Shown here piece after piece: positions 59,954 through 64,000 of a stretch of DNA of 64,000 bases (positions are counted from its first letter, which is position 1; each line of letters begins with the position of its first letter). Below the pieces are notes generated by a model that saw only the letters and a list, made by a program, of their open reading frames with translations, made no database searches and had not been told where the DNA came from. The position numbers and the translations under genes were made by a program. The stretch is from Cyclaneusma minus (lineage: Eukaryota; Ascomycota; Leotiomycetes; Marthamycetales; Marthamycetaceae). The DNA is taken from assembly GCA_037179335.1 (NCBI GenBank), contig JAKZHN010000030.1, forward strand, positions 248,001 through 312,000, read 5' to 3'.

Positions 59954-61693
59954 TTTTATGACCGCATGGCGTTATTCTCCCTTGGGCTTCAGTAGTCGAC
60001 TTTCCTGATTTTCTTTCCTCTAATACTTCTTTCATCACTGCTTGTCGGCATTTCAGCACGCATGGAATTTGGCTGAGGCTTAGATACCATAGAATAATGA
60101 TCAGATGCAAGTCCATGCAGATCCGCCTCCTCTGAGCTGTGCTGGCTTTGACCGTGCTTTGAGCTATAGGTCGCTATATACATAACCCATGTATTTTGTA
60201 GGCCGCGATGTACAAGTACGTTCACCGTATCAGTACTGTCGGTACAGTGGGGCGAACAAAAAATCCTGGATACGGTCTACAGTCCCCAAATTATTGGGAA
60301 TATTCCAAATAACCAGGAATATTCCCAACAATTGGGGATAATCCAGGTGACTCTGAATATCCCAAGTGACTTTGAATCTTCCGAGGGATTGTGAATATTC
60401 CAAGGAATCGGAATATTTTGACCAATTGTCGTTGATCTGGGGCTGTATCCAGACTTTTCTTCATGGCATGATGGCACTGTACGTACTCTAGAGATTTCCC
60501 GGGCACTTTACGTGCCATCTGCCATGTCCCAGGAATAGAGATGCCATCGTCTGTCAACATTGATTGCCCGTCCTGCCGCTACTGCACCTCATGATCCCGA
60601 GTATTAGTGTGCTTGTGAGTGTACTGGTTGTGATTGTGAACAAGTATTTATAGCTACCTAGGGATATGGCTCTCACAACACGAGACATTAAAATCCAATC
60701 CCTTGGAAAACCAACTCACAATCAAATTACCTCTGCCAAAAATCACGGCAGACGCTTTCCTGGGAATTGGAGAGAAAGGAGGGTGGGGGGGGGTTTATAC
60801 TTGTGCACGGGCCTTCAGCCACGACGGTGCCATGGGAAGGAGGAGATGGAGGGAGCCGATTGAGTCAGGCCTCACGAGTTCACTAGGTTCACTCCTGGTC
60901 CACTCGCTGGTAGAAAGTCTGATGTGACCCCCCACTGCGCTTTCCCGACATGTATTCATATGATCATATCTTGATCCCTCACAAAAGGCATAACTTCCTC
61001 CTTTGCTTCAGTTGGACAATTCAATATTTCCTGCGCAGCAAGAACGGATATGGGAGTCTGATCTCCAGCGTGCTGCATCCGCTTATATCCGAATCCGACC
61101 TTCCAAATTGAGCGTCAAAGCGCCACACTCCCCTGCCTTTACCCCACGAACCCCCACGATCTGCGCGTCATGTAGCCTCATACATGGGATGACTCGCGAA
61201 GTCATCTTCCCAAGGATTCCCGACTTTGCTGCTATCGTCACATGCATTCACTACTAATCACATAGTAGCACAAAGAGGATTTCCCAAACGGCCATACCGG
61301 GATATTGCCAAAGGCCCAAATCAAAATTGCGATGATTTGCGGACCGGGCGAGCTCTCGGCTCCTCTCTGCCTTGCGAGCTTCCCGATCCGGCTTCCAGTT
61401 TTCCGACCTCGGCGACTTTTTTCCTGGACAGAGATCCTTTGCGCATTCAGGCTCAGCACAGAATGATGATAACGAGTTGGCACAGGGGTTGAGGACCCCT
61501 GTTTGCGGGATTTATACCGCGTTGCAGGCTATTATCTGCCGTTTGCCGATTCCAGTGAAGGTGTGAGTAGGGGAGTTCGGATGGTGGCTCCCATTGTGCC
61601 ACTCACTGGTGGCTTCGCGGATTGGGGCGATAATTTGAGAAGCCGCAGGGATTGCTTGAAAGGCGCATCGAGCTTTTCAATAAGTTTCTCAAA
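59954..61693. other. Intergenic between convergent cluster genes
   Basis: This lies between the ends of the deaminase and the NDT80-type regulator. No gene is supported. The only structured item is the 19-bp-period palindrome array at 60,290-60,425. Confidence 0.6.
60290..60425. repeat. Seven palindromes (GAATATTCC-like) at 19-bp spacing
   Basis: Copies begin at 60298, 60317, 60336, 60355, 60374, 60393 and 60410. Three read exactly gaatattcc; the rest differ by a few bases (ggataatcc, gaatatccc, gaatcttcc, gaatatttt). The ten bases between them vary more than the palindrome. Each unit resembles a heat-shock-element core (GAAnnTTC). Confidence 0.85.
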
Positions 61694-63340
61694 TCAGTCG
61701 TCGGCTGAGAAGTAGCGTTTCGATTTTGATTTTACCTGCTGTGCTTTGAGCTCAGGAGGCACGATCGTGTGGTGCACCACGTGGGGACGATATATCGCGT
61801 CGACGGGGGGCATCCAATCGTCCACGCTAAGAGGGAAGTATTCGTAGAGCAGATCTGCGCTTTCAACGGGGGAAGAAGCGGTTTTGGTGCTGCGCGATTG
61901 CACGGGCGAGGGGAAGTCGGTTTGACTTAGGCCTAGCGGGTGGGACTTTTGGCTGGGTTCTTTCCTGTTGGTACCGAATTCTTCGTCTGTTAGCTTAAGA
62001 TTGATGGGGCCGATTGAGCTGGACTGGGATGGTGTGGAATTTAGGTCTTTGATGTTGGGCTTAATGTCCCATTGGGGCGGAGGGACGGGTGGTAGGGGAT
62101 GGGAGAAAGAGGGGGATGTGAGGAGGCCGAATTTCTTCGCTTGGTGGTTGTCTTGTCGATTGCTTGGAGCGGTTCGCCATTCTGGGAGGTCGAGAGGTTG
62201 CTGCAAGACGCTAAATTAGCTTAAGCTCTAGGAATCGTCAGGAGAATTTCTAGTAATCGACAGACATACTCGTAGTTGATTGAGTGCGTAGTACTTGTAA
62301 GAATTGTTTTGCCCATTATTGCTCGACTGCGAGTTTGACGAATCCGACCGTTGCACCGGTGGACTAGAACCACTGCTGGGTCGATTGCGATTCGTTGACT
62401 CAACCCGCCGTTCCATCACTTGCACATCTTTCCTGCTGTCAAAATTTCGTGGACTGCGACCTCGGACTATAATGGGACCTGACTGAATTTCCGTTAAGCT
62501 GACTATTTCGCCCGTAGCCAGCGTCGCCACCAAATTGATATGCACAACATAATGCTGTTGGAGGCCCTTCCGTCTGCCGTTATTCGCAGTCGCATGCTTA
62601 AACTGTAGTCGCTTCCAAGAAATCGGTATTGTTGTCAGATTTCCGTCCAGCTCCTGATTGAGCGAAAGATCCAGGGGGCAGGGCAAAGGAGCCGTTCCTG
62701 CTTTATCGTCTGAAGAATTCCCGCTTGCAGACTTCCAAGGCACTGCAATGATTTCCGTAGGTTTCCCCTCGATGGACTCCACTGCAGACAAGGTCGCCAT
62801 CATGTTGTATATAGGAACTGTTTGCTCATGATCCGCAAGTATCGAGTTCAAGCTGCGCGAGAGTCCGATGGTTCCGGAGATTTGGAACAAATTCCGCCGA
62901 TAGCATGTCAGCTCCAGAGGTCTTCCCGTAGATTCTTGCCCAAAGACAGATTCAGCAATGAAGAACATTCCCATGAGTTCGGCGGTCATAGTCGGCCATG
63001 TCTGTCCGGTCTCGTCGAATGCTGTGAGCTTGTGGGTCGGAGCTCCGAAGCCCAGTAGTTTATCATCTGGGTCTGGGTCTGGAGAACTCAAGGATTCGGG
63101 AGGCTCGTTGTTATTCTCTTCCATTACAGCTCCATATCCGCCGCGGGCCTGATAAGAGGAAAAGGGGTCTTCGAAGGTCGTGGTTGAAAAAGTTTCCATG
63201 TCGTAGGATGGAGTGAAAGGCGGTATAGGTGGGTTGGAGTTGTCGCTGTCGCGGTCAGTATTCAGCCGCTTGTTAGAGCTGAGGGCTACTTACTATAGCG
63301 ACCCGGTCTCGAAGGCGAGGTCGGACTGGAAAGAGTCCAT
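61694..63340 (-). CDS. ron1: NDT80/PhoG-type transcription factor, RON1-like
   Basis: Three exons read leftwards (63340-63294, 63245-62270, 62200-61694) give 509 residues. The small first exon (MDSFQSDLAFETGSL) ends in a 48-nt intron with a GTAAGT donor and a ctgac branch-like site; it joins in frame to YDNSNPPIPPFTPSYDMETF. The DNA-binding domain runs about 90-300. Its landmarks are TWPTMTAELMGMFFIAESVF, CYRRNLFQI, the segment KRLQFKHATANNGRRKGLQQ, and HYVVHINLVATLATGEIV followed by SGPIIVRGRSPRNFDSRKD, the core of the NDT80 fold. The C-terminus is P/S-rich and ends with SVDDWMPPVDAIYRPHVVHH, a tail I associate with RON1-like proteins. RON1 activates the GlcNAc catabolic cluster in Trichoderma, and its position beside hexokinase and deaminase supports that role. 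VIB-1 and other NDT80 paralogs are the main alternatives. Confidence 0.83.
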
Positions 63341-64000
63341 AATGTCAAGATCAGGAATCCGCGGCCTCGGCTCGGAGGAATCGAGCTGCAAAAGGTCGTC
63401 GCGTGCGGACACAGTTATCGTATGGTAGCTGGCCATGGTCGGCTTCAGGTCGTGAGGTTTCACCAGGTACTCTTCCGCATTGTGGCTTGTCTAAGTTCTT
63501 GGTCGTGCCAACTGGCGAAATCGTCGATGGCTCTGCAATTCGGAGGTCCATGGTAATCACAGCGGTTCGGCACGGAATTAGAGAAAGTAGGTCAGGGTAT
63601 TAAGCAGGCAGGGCTGGCCGTCCAGGGTTTAGAGGACTTCTTCCCCCTCACTCGTAGGGTGGGATTCAGCGTGACTACGGCCGGAACAGTGGAGGCTCTT
63701 GTCATTGGTGTCATTGGCAAGTCGCTGCAAACTTTGACAGCCTGCTGAACACTGCAGCCGGCGCGGAAGAGCTTGCTTCCATTGATTGTAGGGTGAAGAA
63801 ATGGCTGGTAACACCAACGAGGCGCCCATCCTGGAATTGGGATCAAGGGAATTGATCCACCGGCCGTCACGATCCCCACTGTTCTCGGGGTGCTTGGCGG
63901 TGCACAGGCCCACGCCTTATCGCCTACATGTACCACAGAGGCATCTCCCTCCCCGAAAGCTCCCAGCCTCCTCACCTCGGCATCCCAGAAGACCTTTAGA
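63341..64000. other. Promoter of the NDT80-type regulator and unresolved right edge
   Basis: Upstream of the regulator start there is about 250 bases of ordinary promoter-like sequence. From 63,592 to the window end a leftward frame of 127 codons or more stays open and may be the 3' exon of a further gene. A + frame at 63,603-63,750 is also open. Neither gives a recognisable domain, so I cannot say whether dac1, ngt1 or nag3 of the GlcNAc cluster starts here. Confidence 0.4.

Noticed and set aside
63592..64000. Possible 3' end of another GlcNAc cluster gene
   Set aside because: A leftward frame stays open to the window end, but none of the three leftward frames shows deacetylase, GH3 or MFS motifs; kept only as unresolved.
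1..64000. CRISPR arrays, bacterial operons, tRNA or rRNA genes
   Set aside because: No direct-repeat and spacer pattern was found, the genome is eukaryotic, and no tRNA B-box with a matching stem was seen by eye.

Overview
The window is nuclear DNA of a filamentous ascomycete (Pezizomycotina). The evidence is short GT-AG introns of about 45-165 nt in nearly every gene, fungus-only families (QutR-type quinate repressor, Zn2Cys6 regulator, KipA-type kinesin, NDT80-type regulator), and a 20 kb A+T-rich block whose repeats differ almost only by C/T and G/A transitions, the signature of repeat-induced point mutation (RIP). I cannot name the genus. All exon models below were worked out by hand from frame, splice sites and family conservation.

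Left gene-rich arm (1-34,850): a quinate-repressor-like protein with degenerate enzyme domains; a Zn2Cys6 regulator (six exons); a 173-bp MITE; a transaldolase (six exons); a small conserved membrane protein; a secreted GH43 endo-arabinanase; a kinesin-7; a second, truncated MITE copy; a protein with a fungal N-terminal domain and ankyrin repeats; an MFS sugar porter; and a seven-TM receptor-like protein. These genes are spaced 0.4-4 kb apart and form no obvious single pathway, though several concern plant-derived carbon (quinate, arabinan, sugar uptake).

Middle (34,850-54,735): a RIP-degraded island with no intact genes. It resolves into four nested insertions: an outer LTR element with 231-bp LTRs and a matching 10-bp flank; inside it a 2,056-bp TIR transposon with 220-bp inverted repeats and TA target sites; and a Ty1/copia element (+) that is itself split by a 6,017-bp Ty3/gypsy element (-). 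Removing the inserts leaves about 6.1 kb for the outer element and about 5.7 kb for the copia element, both normal sizes, which supports the reconstruction.

Right arm (55,113-64,000): a core of an N-acetylglucosamine catabolic gene cluster. It holds a divergent pair, an atypical hexokinase (hxk3/HxkC-like) and glucosamine-6-phosphate deaminase, followed by an NDT80/PhoG-type regulator resembling RON1. The most unusual item in the window is the deaminase: its reading frame runs without interruption into about 325 extra residues carrying two chromo-shadow-like domains, the dimerisation module of heterochromatin protein 1. A 19-bp-phased array of seven GAATATTCC-like palindromes lies just downstream of it.
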